From the NCBI RefSeq assembly GCF_001613105.1, contig NZ_BDBS01000001.1:212457-276456 (forward strand): 64,000 bases of DNA. The letters are read 5' to 3'. This document shows, piece by piece, positions 44,313-52,844 of the stretch. Under the pieces are notes generated by a model that searched no databases, was not told where the DNA came from, and saw only the letters and a list, made by a program, of their open reading frames with translations. Position 1 is the stretch's first letter. Every line of letters begins with the position of its first letter. This DNA is from Nocardia pseudobrasiliensis NBRC 108224 (GTDB taxonomy: Bacteria > Actinomycetota > Actinomycetes > Mycobacteriales > Mycobacteriaceae). The position numbers and the translations under genes are program-made.

Positions 44313-44783
44313 GTGAATACGGAAATGGCCGATCTGAGCAGGCGGCTTCGGATCATGGTGTCCGATATGTACACGGTATTGCGGAAACTCACACCGCAGC
44401 ATCAGCTCACCAATGCTCAGACCCGTGTCGTGCGGATCCTGGTCACCCGCGGTCCGCTGCGCGTCGGGGAACTCGCGGTGCTCGAGGGTGTACGGCTGCC
44501 CACGATGACCAATACCGTGAGTCGGCTGGAACGCGAGGGCCTCGTCGAGCGCGGCTTCGATCCGGCCGACGCTCGGGCCACGCTGGTCTCGGTCACCCGC
44601 CGGGGCCGCCGCAGCTTCGACCATTTCATCGCGGTACGCGAGCGCTACCTGAGCGAGCGGCTGGCGCTGCTCGACGACGCCGATCGCCGCGCGATCGCCG
44701 CCGCGCTCCCGGCCCTGCGCCGACTGTTCGGCGATATGGCGGCCCCCGGCCAGGCGGAATCGGGCGTGAACTGGGATGTGTGA
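44313..44783 (+). CDS. MarR-family transcriptional regulator
   Basis: A 156-residue winged-helix regulator starting at GTG 44313. The recognition region is LRVGELAVLEGVRLPTMTNT and the wing is LVERGFDPADARATLVSVT, with D-A-R in the usual position. Its start codon directly follows the 44278-44311 repeat, strongly suggesting autorepression. Nothing convincing lies downstream, so regulated targets are probably itself and the divergent Lrp-carboxylesterase genes. Confidence 0.9.
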   Translation: MNTEMADLSRRLRIMVSDMYTVLRKLTPQHQLTNAQTRVVRILVTRGPLRVGELAVLEGVRLPTMTNTVSRLEREGLVERGFDPADARATLVSVTRRGRRSFDHFIAVRERYLSERLALLDDADRRAIAAALPALRRLFGDMAAPGQAESGVNWDV

Positions 44784-44946
44784 TGTCGCCCGCCGCGTGA
44801 TCGATCCCATTACTCACCGAGTTGCCCGAGCGCGATACGGCAGTCCCATGCACTGGCCGAGCGGCTACCCGAATTGATCTGCGCGTTGGAACAGCGCGTC
44901 GAGGTCAACCGGCAGCTGGGCCGGCTGGCGAAGATGGCTTCCGCCG
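44784..44946. other. Possibly decayed coding sequence
   Basis: One plus-strand frame encodes a helical, coding-like stretch (ALAERLPELICALEQRVEVN and on to LAKMASADAVR, about 44853-44949) that has no start codon and ends in TAG overlapping the next small frame. It may be the remnant of a gene. Confidence 0.3.
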
Positions 44947-45174
44947 ATGCCGTCCGGTAGCGCGCCGGAGCCCACCGCGGCGATCGAGGCGGAGGAGTTG
45001 GTTGCGGATACCGATCCGCGCCGCCTCGCCTATGAGATCGACGCGCTGACGCAGACGGTCGTGACCCGATCGCGCCTGCTCGACGCCGAGGAGGTTTTGG
45101 TCCATGCCCGTGCCGCCCTGCTCGAGCGGTTGCGGCGGCTCAGTGTCGATCCGAGCCTGCTTCCGAGCCGATAG
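44947..45174 (+). CDS. Small helical protein, uncertain
   Basis: Seventy-five codons from ATG 44947. The product is Leu/Ala/Arg-rich and probably one long helical hairpin (RLAYEIDALTQTVVTRSRLL then VHARAALLERLRRL). No ribosome site is clear. It follows the in-frame remnant described just upstream, so it could be part of a broken gene. Its last 35 bp overlap the convergent NTF2-like gene. No family is recognised. Confidence 0.3.
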   Translation: MPSGSAPEPTAAIEAEELVADTDPRRLAYEIDALTQTVVTRSRLLDAEEVLVHARAALLERLRRLSVDPSLLPSR

Positions 45175-45424
45175 CCAGCAGGCGCACCGCGAACGGCGCG
45201 TGCTCGTAGACGTCGAGGATCGTCAGGGCCTCGCGGATCTGCTCGTCGCCGCTCATCTCGGTGGGAAATCCGGGGGTTCGATACGGCATCACCACGCGCG
45301 CGTAGGGGGCGGACATCGCCGTTACGGCGTCCACATCGCGGGCGGAGAGCCGATCCACGAATCGTTCGATCGGGGCGCGATCGCGCACCTGGACATCATC
45401 ACGAACAGAGAACCCTCCAGCCAT
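45140..45424 (-). CDS. NTF2/SnoaL-like protein, apparently shortened at the C-terminus
   Basis: A 94-residue protein with the opening of a SnoaL-like fold (IERFVDRLSARDVDAVTAMS, then TPGFPTEMSGDEQIREAL). Family members usually have about 120-140 residues and further beta strands, so the end seems missing. ATG 45424 has an AGGGAG ribosome site. It diverges from the TetR gene at 45852 and may be its target. Confidence 0.5.
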   Translation of the reverse strand: MAGGFSVRDDVQVRDRAPIERFVDRLSARDVDAVTAMSAPYARVVMPYRTPGFPTEMSGDEQIREALTILDVYEHAPFAVRLLAIGSEAGSDRH

Positions 45425-45519
45425 CACTGGCTCCCTTCCACTGTTCCGAGGGATCGGTCGATCAGCTATGGCGAATTCTTCGCAAACCTTATTTTCGAGA
45501 CGGGCATCGCATTTGCCGT

Positions 45520-45551
45520 CAGGCCCGGGCCGGAGCCGCGGCCCGGGCCTG
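45520..45551. other. GC-rich 12-bp hairpin
   Basis: Perfect arms CAGGCCCGGGCC (45520-45531) and GGCCCGGGCCTG (45540-45551) surround an 8-base loop, 96 bp upstream of the NTF2-like start. Without a T-run it is not a classical terminator. Confidence 0.4.
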
Positions 45552-45801
45552 GATCGGTCAGAGCTGGGTGAGTGAGTGGGAGCCCACCTCCCTTCACGCA
45601 TCGGAGAGGTCCTCGGCCGCGAAGTTCTGACCCGTGCGTGCGGCCCGAGGGGGCCGGTTGTGGCTATCGCCTAGTAAATGACTGCGAGATTCCGAAACGC
45701 AAGCATTTCGAACATATAAGTGAGGTGGATCACGAAGCGGACTCGCCGGGCATATCTAAAACACGGCTGTGACCTGCGAATAACAACGGAAACGGCGAAT
45801 T

Positions 45802-45828
45802 GTTAGCATTGGAAGTAACGTTGCTAAC
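45802..45828. promoter_or_regulatory. Inverted repeat upstream of the TetR gene
   Basis: GTTAGCA (45802-45808) and TGCTAAC (45822-45828) are perfect complements with a 13-base spacer, 24 bp before the TetR start. The arrangement suits autoregulation, although the spacer is long for a TetR site. Confidence 0.45.
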
Positions 45829-45851
45829 GGGGTGGTGTTACCGTTGGAAAG

Positions 45852-46574
45852 ATGGACACCGTTCGGTCCGCTGCTGCGGATAACACCCGGGAACGCATCA
45901 TCGCGGCGGCAATCGAATTGCTGGCCGAGGGTGGGCGCGATGCCGTATCGACGCGGGCGGTGAGTGCGGCGGCCGGGGTGCAGGCGCCGACGATCTATCG
46001 GCTGTTCGGGGATAAGCAGGGACTGCTGGATGCCGTGGCGTCCCACGGGTTTCGGGCCTATCTGAACGACAAGACCGCGGTGAACAAGGATATGGATCCG
46101 GTCGACGATCTGCGGGCCGGCTGGGACGCGCATGTGGAGTTCGGGCTGGCCAATCCGGCCCTGTTCGCCCTCATGTACGGCGAGGCCCGCCCCGCGGCCT
46201 CGCTGCCGCCCGCCGCCGTGGCCGCGCTGAAGGTCCTGGGCCGCAAGGTGAAACGCGTCGCCGAGGTGAGTCGACTACGCGTCGAGGAGGAACGCGCCAC
46301 CCACCTGGTGTACGCCGCCGGCCTCGGCACCACCCTCACCCTGATCTCCATGCCCGACGACGCCCGCGACCCGGCCCTGTCCGAACTCACCCGCGAGGCC
46401 ATCATCGCCGCCATCACCACCGACGCCCCGGCCGCGCCCGTCGCCGGTCCCATCGGCGCCGCGGTCGCCCTCCGCGCGGTGCTGCCCCAGACCAACGCGC
46501 TCACCGCGGGCGAACAGGTCCTCCTGCAGGAGTGGCTGGACCGCATCGCAGGCCGCCCGGCTACTTCGCACTGA
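45852..46574 (+). CDS. TetR-family transcriptional regulator
   Basis: A 240-residue regulator with a standard DNA-binding domain (RERIIAAAIELLAEGGRDAV then VQAPTIYRLFGDKQGLLDAV) and a longer than average helical ligand domain. Start ATG 45852. It stands alone on its strand, converging with the sirtuin gene (9 bp between stops) and diverging from the NTF2-like gene, which may be its target. Confidence 0.9.
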   Translation: MDTVRSAAADNTRERIIAAAIELLAEGGRDAVSTRAVSAAAGVQAPTIYRLFGDKQGLLDAVASHGFRAYLNDKTAVNKDMDPVDDLRAGWDAHVEFGLANPALFALMYGEARPAASLPPAAVAALKVLGRKVKRVAEVSRLRVEEERATHLVYAAGLGTTLTLISMPDDARDPALSELTREAIIAAITTDAPAAPVAGPIGAAVALRAVLPQTNALTAGEQVLLQEWLDRIAGRPATSH

Positions 46575-46583
46575 GCCGCGTCG

Positions 46584-47456
46584 TCATATCGAATGGGCTG
46601 TCAGTGACGGTGTTTCGGTGTGAGCCAACAGGTCTGCCAGGCCCGTGAGGGTGGGGGCGCAGCCGGCGTTCAGTTTCAGGGTGGCGTATTCATCGCCCCG
46701 GGTGGGGCCGCGGTTGATTATCGCGACTGGGCGGTTGGTTTTGGCGGCGTGGCGGACGAAGCGTAGCCCGGACATGACGGTGAGGGAGGAACCCGCGACC
46801 AGAAGGGCGTCGGCCTGGTCGACCAGTGCGTAGGCGGCGGCTACGCGGGGTTTCGGGACGTTCTCGCCGAAATAGACGATGTCGGGCTTGAGCATTCCGC
46901 CGCAGTGGGCGCAGTCGACCATGCGGAAGGCAGCAGTGTCGGTGATCACCGCGTCGGCGTCGGGGGCGACCTCGAGGCCGTCGGTGATCGCCGCCTCGGC
47001 GAAGCCGGGGTTGGCGGCCTCGAGCCGGTCGGCCAGGGTCATGCGGGAGATCAGGGCGGCGCAGGACAGGCAGCGGACGCGGGCGTAGGTGCCGTGCAGA
47101 TCGATCACGCGGCGGTGTCCGGCCTTGGTGTGCAACAGGTCCACGTTCTGGGTGATCAGGCCGATGACCGCGCCGAGGCGCTCGAGACGGGCCAGTGCGC
47201 GATGTCCCGCATTCGGCCACGAGCCGTCCATACGCCGCCAGCCCACGTGATTGCGGGCCCAATAGCGCTGGCGGAAAACGGGATCGGCGACGAACTGCTG
47301 ATAGGTCATCGGAGTACGCGGCGGCGAGCCGGGGCCCCGGTAGTCGGGAATTCCGCTGTCGGTCGAGATGCCAGCGCCGGTGAGCACCGCGATCCGCCGC
47401 CCTGTCACCAGCTCCGCCAGCCGGTCCAGGCCGGGCGGGTGCACGGTATCGGACAT
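46584..47456 (-). CDS. Sir2-family NAD-dependent protein deacylase
   Basis: A 290-residue sirtuin. The NAD-binding GAGISTDSGIPDYRG and TQNVD motifs, the catalytic histidine in DLHGTYARVRC, and zinc cysteines in CLSC and CAHCG are intact. The sequence GIPDYRGPGSPP is typical of class II, SIRT4-like bacterial sirtuins. It should remove acyl groups from lysines in the cytoplasm. ATG 47456 is chosen over the upstream ATG 47486 because the preceding 10 residues are unlike the family. Confidence 0.92.
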   Translation of the reverse strand: MSDTVHPPGLDRLAELVTGRRIAVLTGAGISTDSGIPDYRGPGSPPRTPMTYQQFVADPVFRQRYWARNHVGWRRMDGSWPNAGHRALARLERLGAVIGLITQNVDLLHTKAGHRRVIDLHGTYARVRCLSCAALISRMTLADRLEAANPGFAEAAITDGLEVAPDADAVITDTAAFRMVDCAHCGGMLKPDIVYFGENVPKPRVAAAYALVDQADALLVAGSSLTVMSGLRFVRHAAKTNRPVAIINRGPTRGDEYATLKLNAGCAPTLTGLADLLAHTETPSLTAHSI

Positions 47457-47561
47457 GATCTCAGGGTACGACCATCCTTCGGCCATACCCGCGGCCGCGC
47501 ATTCGAATCCGCGTTACGCGTCACAGGGATCGGGGCCGGTCGGGCCGGTACTGTCGGGTCG

Positions 47562-49043
47562 ATGAGCGGGTGGTTGCGACGCAGAGCCTTCGTGGTCGGA
47601 CGATTCGATCGAGCGGTCAGCGGCACGGTGGCCCGGCTGCCGGATTCGCCGATCGATACCGGCCTGCGCCGATTGACCCGCTCGGCCGATCACGGACTGC
47701 TCTGGTTCACCATCGCCGGGGCGCTCGCCAGTCGCAAAGGCGCGCAGCGACGGGCCGCGGTGCGCGGAGTGGCATCGCTGGCCGCCGCGAGCTTTCTGGC
47801 CAATATCGTGCTGAAGACGGTATTCGCGCGTCGTCGCCCGGCCGCGGAACTATTGTCGCCGTATCGGCGGTTGGTCCGCCGCCCGTCCTCCTCGTCGTTC
47901 CCGTCCGGCCACAGCGCCTCCGCGGCCGCGTTCGTCACGGCCGTGGCGATGGAATCCCCGCGCACCGGCCTCGCGCTGGCTCCCCTCGCCGCCACGGTCG
48001 CGTATTCGCGTGTGCACACCGGGGTGCACTGGAGTTCGGATGTACTCGTCGGGGCCTCGGTCGGAACGGGAGTCGCGCTGGCGACCCGGCGCTGGTGGCC
48101 GGTGCGCGAATCGGCGACCCACACCCGGCCGATGCGCGAGGTGCCGCGCCTGGTCGACGGCAAAGGGCTTGTGCTGCTGGTGAATCCGACCTCCGGCGAC
48201 GCGGCCTACGATCCGACCGACGATATCGCCGCGGTACTGCCCGCGGCCCAGCTGCTGCGCACCGAACCCGACGGCGACTGCGTCGAACAGCTCGAGCGCG
48301 CGCTGGCCGAACGCACCGAGACCACCGCGGCGGTCGGCGTCGCGGGCGGGGACGGCACGGTGGCGGCGGTGGCGCGGGTGGCGCTGCGGCACGACCTGCC
48401 GCTGGTGGTGATCCCGACCGGAACGCTCAATCATTTCGCGCGCGACGTCGGCGTCGACAACCTCACCCAGGTGGCCGAGGCCGTCGATACCGGCGAGGCG
48501 GTCGCGGTGGATCTGGCCAGCGTGCGCCTCGGCGACGGCGAACCGCACCATCTGATCAATACCGCCAGCATCGGCGCCTATCCGGAACTGGTTCGCCTGC
48601 GCGAACAGTGGGAGGGCCGTTGGGGTAAATGGCCCGCCTTCGCCGCCGCGCTGCTGGTGATGCTGCACCGCGCCGAACCGATCCGAATCCGCTTCGACGA
48701 CCGCTGGCACGAGGCCTGGTTCCTGTTCGTCGGCAACGGTCCGTACCACCCGCACGGCGCGATCCCCGCCTATCGGCCCCGGATGGATTCGGGTCTGCTC
48801 GACGTCCGCTGGCTACGCGCCGACCTGCGCTGGTCGCGAACCCGAGCCATGATCGCCCTGCTCCTGGCCGCCTTCGGCCACAGCAAGGTCTACGACGAAC
48901 GAATCGTCCACGAGCTGACCGTGGATCTCGCGGGTCCCCAGGCCCTGGCCACCGACGGCGAGGTGATCGGCAAGGCTGCGCACCTGCATTTCAGCGTGGC
49001 GGGCCGAATCGCGGTGTATCACCGGCATAAGCCGGGCGAGTGA
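47562..49043 (+). CDS. PAP2 phosphatase fused to a diacylglycerol kinase-like lipid kinase
   Basis: A 493-residue fusion. The membrane-bound N-terminal half (about 40-180) carries the lipid phosphatase motifs KTVFARRRP (85-93), PSGH (114-117) and SRVHTGVHW (149-157). The C-terminal half (about 195-490) is a DagK-type kinase with VNPTSGD, GGDGT (262-266) and GTLNHFARD (287-295). Opposing phosphatase and kinase activities on one chain suggest remodelling of lipid phosphates. The fusion is known in actinobacteria. ATG 47562 is chosen because the upstream frame reads antisense to the sirtuin. Confidence 0.88.
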   Translation: MSGWLRRRAFVVGRFDRAVSGTVARLPDSPIDTGLRRLTRSADHGLLWFTIAGALASRKGAQRRAAVRGVASLAAASFLANIVLKTVFARRRPAAELLSPYRRLVRRPSSSSFPSGHSASAAAFVTAVAMESPRTGLALAPLAATVAYSRVHTGVHWSSDVLVGASVGTGVALATRRWWPVRESATHTRPMREVPRLVDGKGLVLLVNPTSGDAAYDPTDDIAAVLPAAQLLRTEPDGDCVEQLERALAERTETTAAVGVAGGDGTVAAVARVALRHDLPLVVIPTGTLNHFARDVGVDNLTQVAEAVDTGEAVAVDLASVRLGDGEPHHLINTASIGAYPELVRLREQWEGRWGKWPAFAAALLVMLHRAEPIRIRFDDRWHEAWFLFVGNGPYHPHGAIPAYRPRMDSGLLDVRWLRADLRWSRTRAMIALLLAAFGHSKVYDERIVHELTVDLAGPQALATDGEVIGKAAHLHFSVAGRIAVYHRHKPGE

Positions 49044-49061
49044 CCGCGCGCCGCTCACTCG

Positions 49062-50756
49062 TCAGTGGCCGAACCCGCCCAAGTGACCGCCGCCGCCCAG
49101 ACCCCCGCCGAGCGAACCGCCGACCGAGCCGCTGGTAGTACCGCCGGTGCTACCGCCAACGGTGCCGTGGACCGATGCCGAGCCGCCGGTGCCGCCCGAG
49201 GTGTGGTCGCCGGTGGTGGAGCCGCCCGCGGTGGCCGTGCCGCCGCCGCTGACCGCGCGGGTGTCGCTGCCGGGGGCGGAGACTTCGCCCGTCACTTCGC
49301 CTCCGGCCGAGACCGAGCCGGAAGTGGTTGGGCCGGTGCCGGTGCCGGGGTCGGTCGAACCACCTTGTCCCGCAGGCGGAGTCGAGCCGCCGGTCGAAGG
49401 CGGGTTGTGGGAGCCGGGATTCGTCGTGGTGCCCGCGAAATTCGTTGAGGGACCGAAGTTCTGGGTGTGATCGAAGCGGATGTTCGGATCGATCTGCGGC
49501 TCGAAGGGCAGCGGGTTCTCGAAGCGGGACGGATCGGCGTAGGCCCCGCCGGTCGGAGCGTCCGCCGGGAGGGCGGGTGCGGCCGGAGGGGGAGAAGCCT
49601 TGTCCGGCAAGGGATTGGCGAGAGCGGGTACCGTGCTGATCGCCTCGCCGACCGCCGCGGACAGTACCGCCTCGGGAGTTACGGTGCGTTCCTGCCCCGA
49701 TGCGCCGGGGTCGTGCAGCGCGGACGCGCCGGGCGGACCGTCCAGAACCGGTGTCTGCCGCCACATTTCGCCCGAACCGGGGGTCGGTGTCAGCAGGGCG
49801 GCCGACGCCAGTCCCAGGACAGATAGGGCGGCGACCGCGGAGACCATCGACGGGCCCGCGCGCACGACCGAGAGGGGCAGGGCGCGGGCCGACGGGCGCA
49901 GGGCCGTACGGGCCGCGCCCAGGGCGACACAGTGTCCCGGATCGGCGGACACGACCACCTCGGGGCCGAGTTCTGCCAGCGCGCGCGCCACTTCGGGAGC
50001 GCGAGAAGCGCCGCCCACCAACAGGATTCGCGAAATATCGCCGATGCCGAGTTCGGCGGCGTGCAGACAGTCCCACAGCACCGCCAGCGAATCGCGCACA
50101 TGCCAGGCCCGCAGCTCGTCGCTGTCGGCGAGTGAGACGGGTAATCGGCGGCCGGGCCCCAGTACGTCGCCGACATAGCGCACGATCATGGCGCCCAGTG
50201 GGCGGCCGCCGAAATCGTAGGAGCGGATGGGGGTTCCGGCGATCCGCCGTTCACCCTCGGCGGTGATCTCGACCAGCGTGACATCCAGACTCGTCGCGCC
50301 CAGGTCGTAGACGAGCACGTACCCCGGGGCCAGCGGTCCGTGTTCGTGAGCGAGCCAGGTCAGCGCGGCGAGCGGTTCGGCCAGCAGGCGTACCTGTCGC
50401 GCGCCGGACAGGTCCAGAGCCTGGCGCAACTGCGCCACCTGCTTGTCGTCGTAGCACGCCGGATGGGTACAGACCGCGTCCGCGCCCGCGGGCACCAATT
50501 CGCGCACCGATTCGGCGATCAGCGTCGCGGGGGAGTAGATGCGACCGCCGAGCGTGACCGTTTCCGGATGCCGCGCCAGATCGGCGAAATCGGTGACGGC
50601 GCTGAACTCGGGATCGACCGTGACCGAGGTCGGCCGGGTCGTCACTTCCGGAGGTCCCGATTCGCTCACCGTAGCGTGGACCGTGGTGACCGCACCGATT
50701 CCCACGCCGATGCCGACGTTCTCGGATTCGCCGCGCCCGCGGTTCGGAGTAATCAT
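49062..50756 (-). CDS. Hsp70-like ATPase with one membrane helix and a Gly/Ser/Thr-rich outer tail
   Basis: A 564-residue protein. Residues 12-290 resemble the Hsp70/actin ATPase: phosphate-2 loop DLGATSLDVTL (151-161) and adenosine motif LLVGGASRAPEV (245-256). The first phosphate loop is degenerate (GIGVGIGAVTT). There is no substrate-binding domain. One helix (about 303-323, MVSAVAALSVLGLASAALL) is followed by about 240 residues low in charge and ending in Gly/Ser/Thr repeats. The likely layout is a cytoplasmic ATPase and an outer tail. The ribosome site is GAGGTGA before ATG 50756. Confidence 0.75.
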   Translation of the reverse strand: MITPNRGRGESENVGIGVGIGAVTTVHATVSESGPPEVTTRPTSVTVDPEFSAVTDFADLARHPETVTLGGRIYSPATLIAESVRELVPAGADAVCTHPACYDDKQVAQLRQALDLSGARQVRLLAEPLAALTWLAHEHGPLAPGYVLVYDLGATSLDVTLVEITAEGERRIAGTPIRSYDFGGRPLGAMIVRYVGDVLGPGRRLPVSLADSDELRAWHVRDSLAVLWDCLHAAELGIGDISRILLVGGASRAPEVARALAELGPEVVVSADPGHCVALGAARTALRPSARALPLSVVRAGPSMVSAVAALSVLGLASAALLTPTPGSGEMWRQTPVLDGPPGASALHDPGASGQERTVTPEAVLSAAVGEAISTVPALANPLPDKASPPPAAPALPADAPTGGAYADPSRFENPLPFEPQIDPNIRFDHTQNFGPSTNFAGTTTNPGSHNPPSTGGSTPPAGQGGSTDPGTGTGPTTSGSVSAGGEVTGEVSAPGSDTRAVSGGGTATAGGSTTGDHTSGGTGGSASVHGTVGGSTGGTTSGSVGGSLGGGLGGGGHLGGFGH

Positions 50757-50812
50757 CTGAATTCACCTCGAAAAACAGTAGTTATAACGAACCGTGGCGC
50801 GCCTGAAAGCGG

Positions 50813-51736
50813 TCAGCGCACCTCGAGAAGGCCGGCCGCCCGGAACTTCCGAATCAATTCCATATCGCTGATGACACCCATGAATTTTTCGATGTACGGC
50901 GACATGTCTTTAACATGTACGGACAATTTCCTGCGGATACGGGGAGCCGGTCGGGTAACCGACAACAAACGCGAACAATTGTGCAGAGCCATTTTCGGAA
51001 CCAGCGCGATGCCGATTCCGTGTTCCACCAGGCTGAGCGCGGTCGGAACATCCGGTGCGGTGACGACGTAACGAATTTCGACATTCGCCCGACCCGATTC
51101 CTGAACCAGGGTTTTGGCGATGTCGGAACTGTTGCAATAGCCGATCCACGGCACCTCGGCCAGCCGCTGCCAGGTGCCGTCGAAGCGACTCTCCTGACTG
51201 CGGTGACACGCCACGACGAGTTCCTCCTCGCCGACGGTGTGCACGAACTTGGCCGAGGATCGGGTCAGCGGGCCGATCGCCAGATCGACGGTGCCGCGAT
51301 CGAGCGCCGCGCCCAGGTCGTACATGGTGGCGAACGAGCGCACCTCGATGTTGTCGATATCGCACTGCAGCCGCAGCCGGTAGATCAACGGCGGCATCAG
51401 CTTGTGGGCGATCGTCGAGGTGGTGCCGATCGTCAGCACGCCGTCGCTGAACGATTGCCCGATGGCCAGCGCCTGGTAGGCGTGATCGACGACGGTCGAG
51501 GCCTGGGCGAAGAACTCACGGCCGAACTTGGTCAGGCTGGAGCGGCGGGATTGGGGATCGAACAGTTTGCGGCCGAGCGCGACTTCCAGCGCCCCGATCT
51601 GTTGCGACATCGCCGAGGGGGTGACGCCGAACTTGCGGGCGGCGGCCGACATCGAGCCGAGTCGGACCGTGCTGACGAAGTAGTCGAACTGACGGAGCGT
51701 GATGCTGTTGGGGGTGGAGAGGGTTTGTTCAGACAT
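50813..51736 (-). CDS. LysR-family transcriptional regulator
   Basis: A 307-residue regulator with the N-terminal winged helix (LRQFDYFVSTVRLGSMSAAA then VTPSAMSQQIGALE) and a periplasmic-binding-like effector domain (VLTIGTTSTIAHKLMPPLI). It lies upstream of the Hsp70-like gene on the same strand with 56 bp between, so the two may be linked. A 485-bp gap separates it from the divergent exported-protein gene. The effector is unknown. Confidence 0.92.
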   Translation of the reverse strand: MSEQTLSTPNSITLRQFDYFVSTVRLGSMSAAARKFGVTPSAMSQQIGALEVALGRKLFDPQSRRSSLTKFGREFFAQASTVVDHAYQALAIGQSFSDGVLTIGTTSTIAHKLMPPLIYRLRLQCDIDNIEVRSFATMYDLGAALDRGTVDLAIGPLTRSSAKFVHTVGEEELVVACHRSQESRFDGTWQRLAEVPWIGYCNSSDIAKTLVQESGRANVEIRYVVTAPDVPTALSLVEHGIGIALVPKMALHNCSRLLSVTRPAPRIRRKLSVHVKDMSPYIEKFMGVISDMELIRKFRAAGLLEVR

Positions 51737-52221
51737 CGGTGACCTTCGTGCCGGGCGATCGATTCATAGACCGCGTCCGGGGGCCCGGCGACGCCGGCCG
51801 GGCGCGGGGAAGGTCACCGACGAGGGGAGTGTTCCGATCGACAAGATCGGTAATACCGTGCTATCCATTGGTTCATTTCATGTTCATGGAGATCGATCCG
51901 GCACAAATGCAGAAATGGGTCCGTTGGACACGTGCCAGCTTGTGGAGGGATGGTATCCGTGTCCCAGTTCTAGCGTCAAACTTACGTTTGTAATCCGACT
52001 GTTATCTAGATCACGTTCAAGGCTGAAGTGTATTGCGGTACAGCCTTCAACTGAGCGTCGAAAATTCAGTGGTCAACCGTCCAGTAGGTTCTTGATCATT
52101 CACCTGTGACTTAACTTTTGTGAAGTATCGCTAACGTTTCTGGACGGAAGTACTTGTCTCGCTTAGTCTTTCGCGGCGAAACAGGCTCGGCGTAGCCGAG
52201 GATTTCCAAGGAAAGTAGCTG
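51737..52221. other. Intergenic region upstream of the LysR gene and the Pro-rich exported protein
   Basis: About 485 bp between divergent genes, AT-rich from about 51860 on. I see a 7-bp inverted repeat AAGGCTG/CAGCCTT (52019-52047) and a small hairpin CTCGGC-GTA-GCCGAG (52186-52200) just before the downstream ribosome site. Promoters for both sides should lie here. Nothing coding is convincing. Confidence 0.45.
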
Positions 52222-52653
52222 ATGGGCAGACACAGTGCACAACCGAGCCTGGGTATCACGCTGCGGTTGCTGATGATCTCCGCCGCCGCCTTGCTTACCG
52301 CATCCATAGCCTCTGACCAGGGAACTTCCCATTCGGGCCGGTTCACCGCGAGCTCGGCTCCGGATGACGATCCCGTGGGTGAGATCGGGGTGCCGACGGG
52401 CGGACAGATCCTCCCCGGCCCGGTCGCCCCCGCGCCCGGCGATGCCCCTGCTCCGGTCGAAACCCCTGGTCACGCCCCTGCTTCCGGTCGAGGCCGCACG
52501 CCGACGCCGCCGACCTCCCATCCTGAACCCCCGCCGCCCGCGGGTCCCCTCGACGCCCTGGCCGCGGCCTGGACCGCCGGTACGACCCGCGGATTCGAGC
52601 TGCTCAAAGGGGTTGAGGAAGCCTTCATCGAACATCTGCCCGGGCGGTCCTGA
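52222..52653 (+). CDS. Exported or membrane-anchored Pro-rich hypothetical protein
   Basis: A 143-residue protein. A hydrophobic helix near the start (GITLRLLMISAAALLTASIA) serves as signal or anchor, followed by a Pro/Gly/Ala-rich region (about 50-110) and a short helical end (TRGFELLKGVEEAFIEHL). The ribosome site AAGGAAAG is well placed before ATG 52222. I recognise no family. Confidence 0.6.
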   Translation: MGRHSAQPSLGITLRLLMISAAALLTASIASDQGTSHSGRFTASSAPDDDPVGEIGVPTGGQILPGPVAPAPGDAPAPVETPGHAPASGRGRTPTPPTSHPEPPPPAGPLDALAAAWTAGTTRGFELLKGVEEAFIEHLPGRS

Positions 52654-52844
52654 CACGCCTCGTCGCGCGGCCCGCGCCGGTCTCGAAGATGCTTCGAGCA
52701 AGGGCCTATCCTGAGCCGAAACTTCGACGTAATGGATGAAACAAGCGCGAAATCGAGAATTATCTTCAGCGAACTAGACCGCTATGCGCACGATCTTCAT
52801 ACTCGCTCCTGACGACCTTCCACATGGAATGCAAAGGAGTGCAG

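Larger units (their letters stand above)
45425..45851. other. Intergenic region between the NTF2-like and TetR genes
   Basis: About 430 bp without a credible gene. It holds a strong hairpin (45520-45551), a relatively AT-rich stretch (45660-45850) likely to contain promoters, and the TetR-associated dyad at 45802-45828. Confidence 0.5.

Noticed and set aside
46905..47561. N-terminal extension of the PAP2-lipid kinase fusion
   Set aside because: It lies entirely antisense to the sirtuin gene and has no family resemblance; ATG 47562 starts the natural protein.
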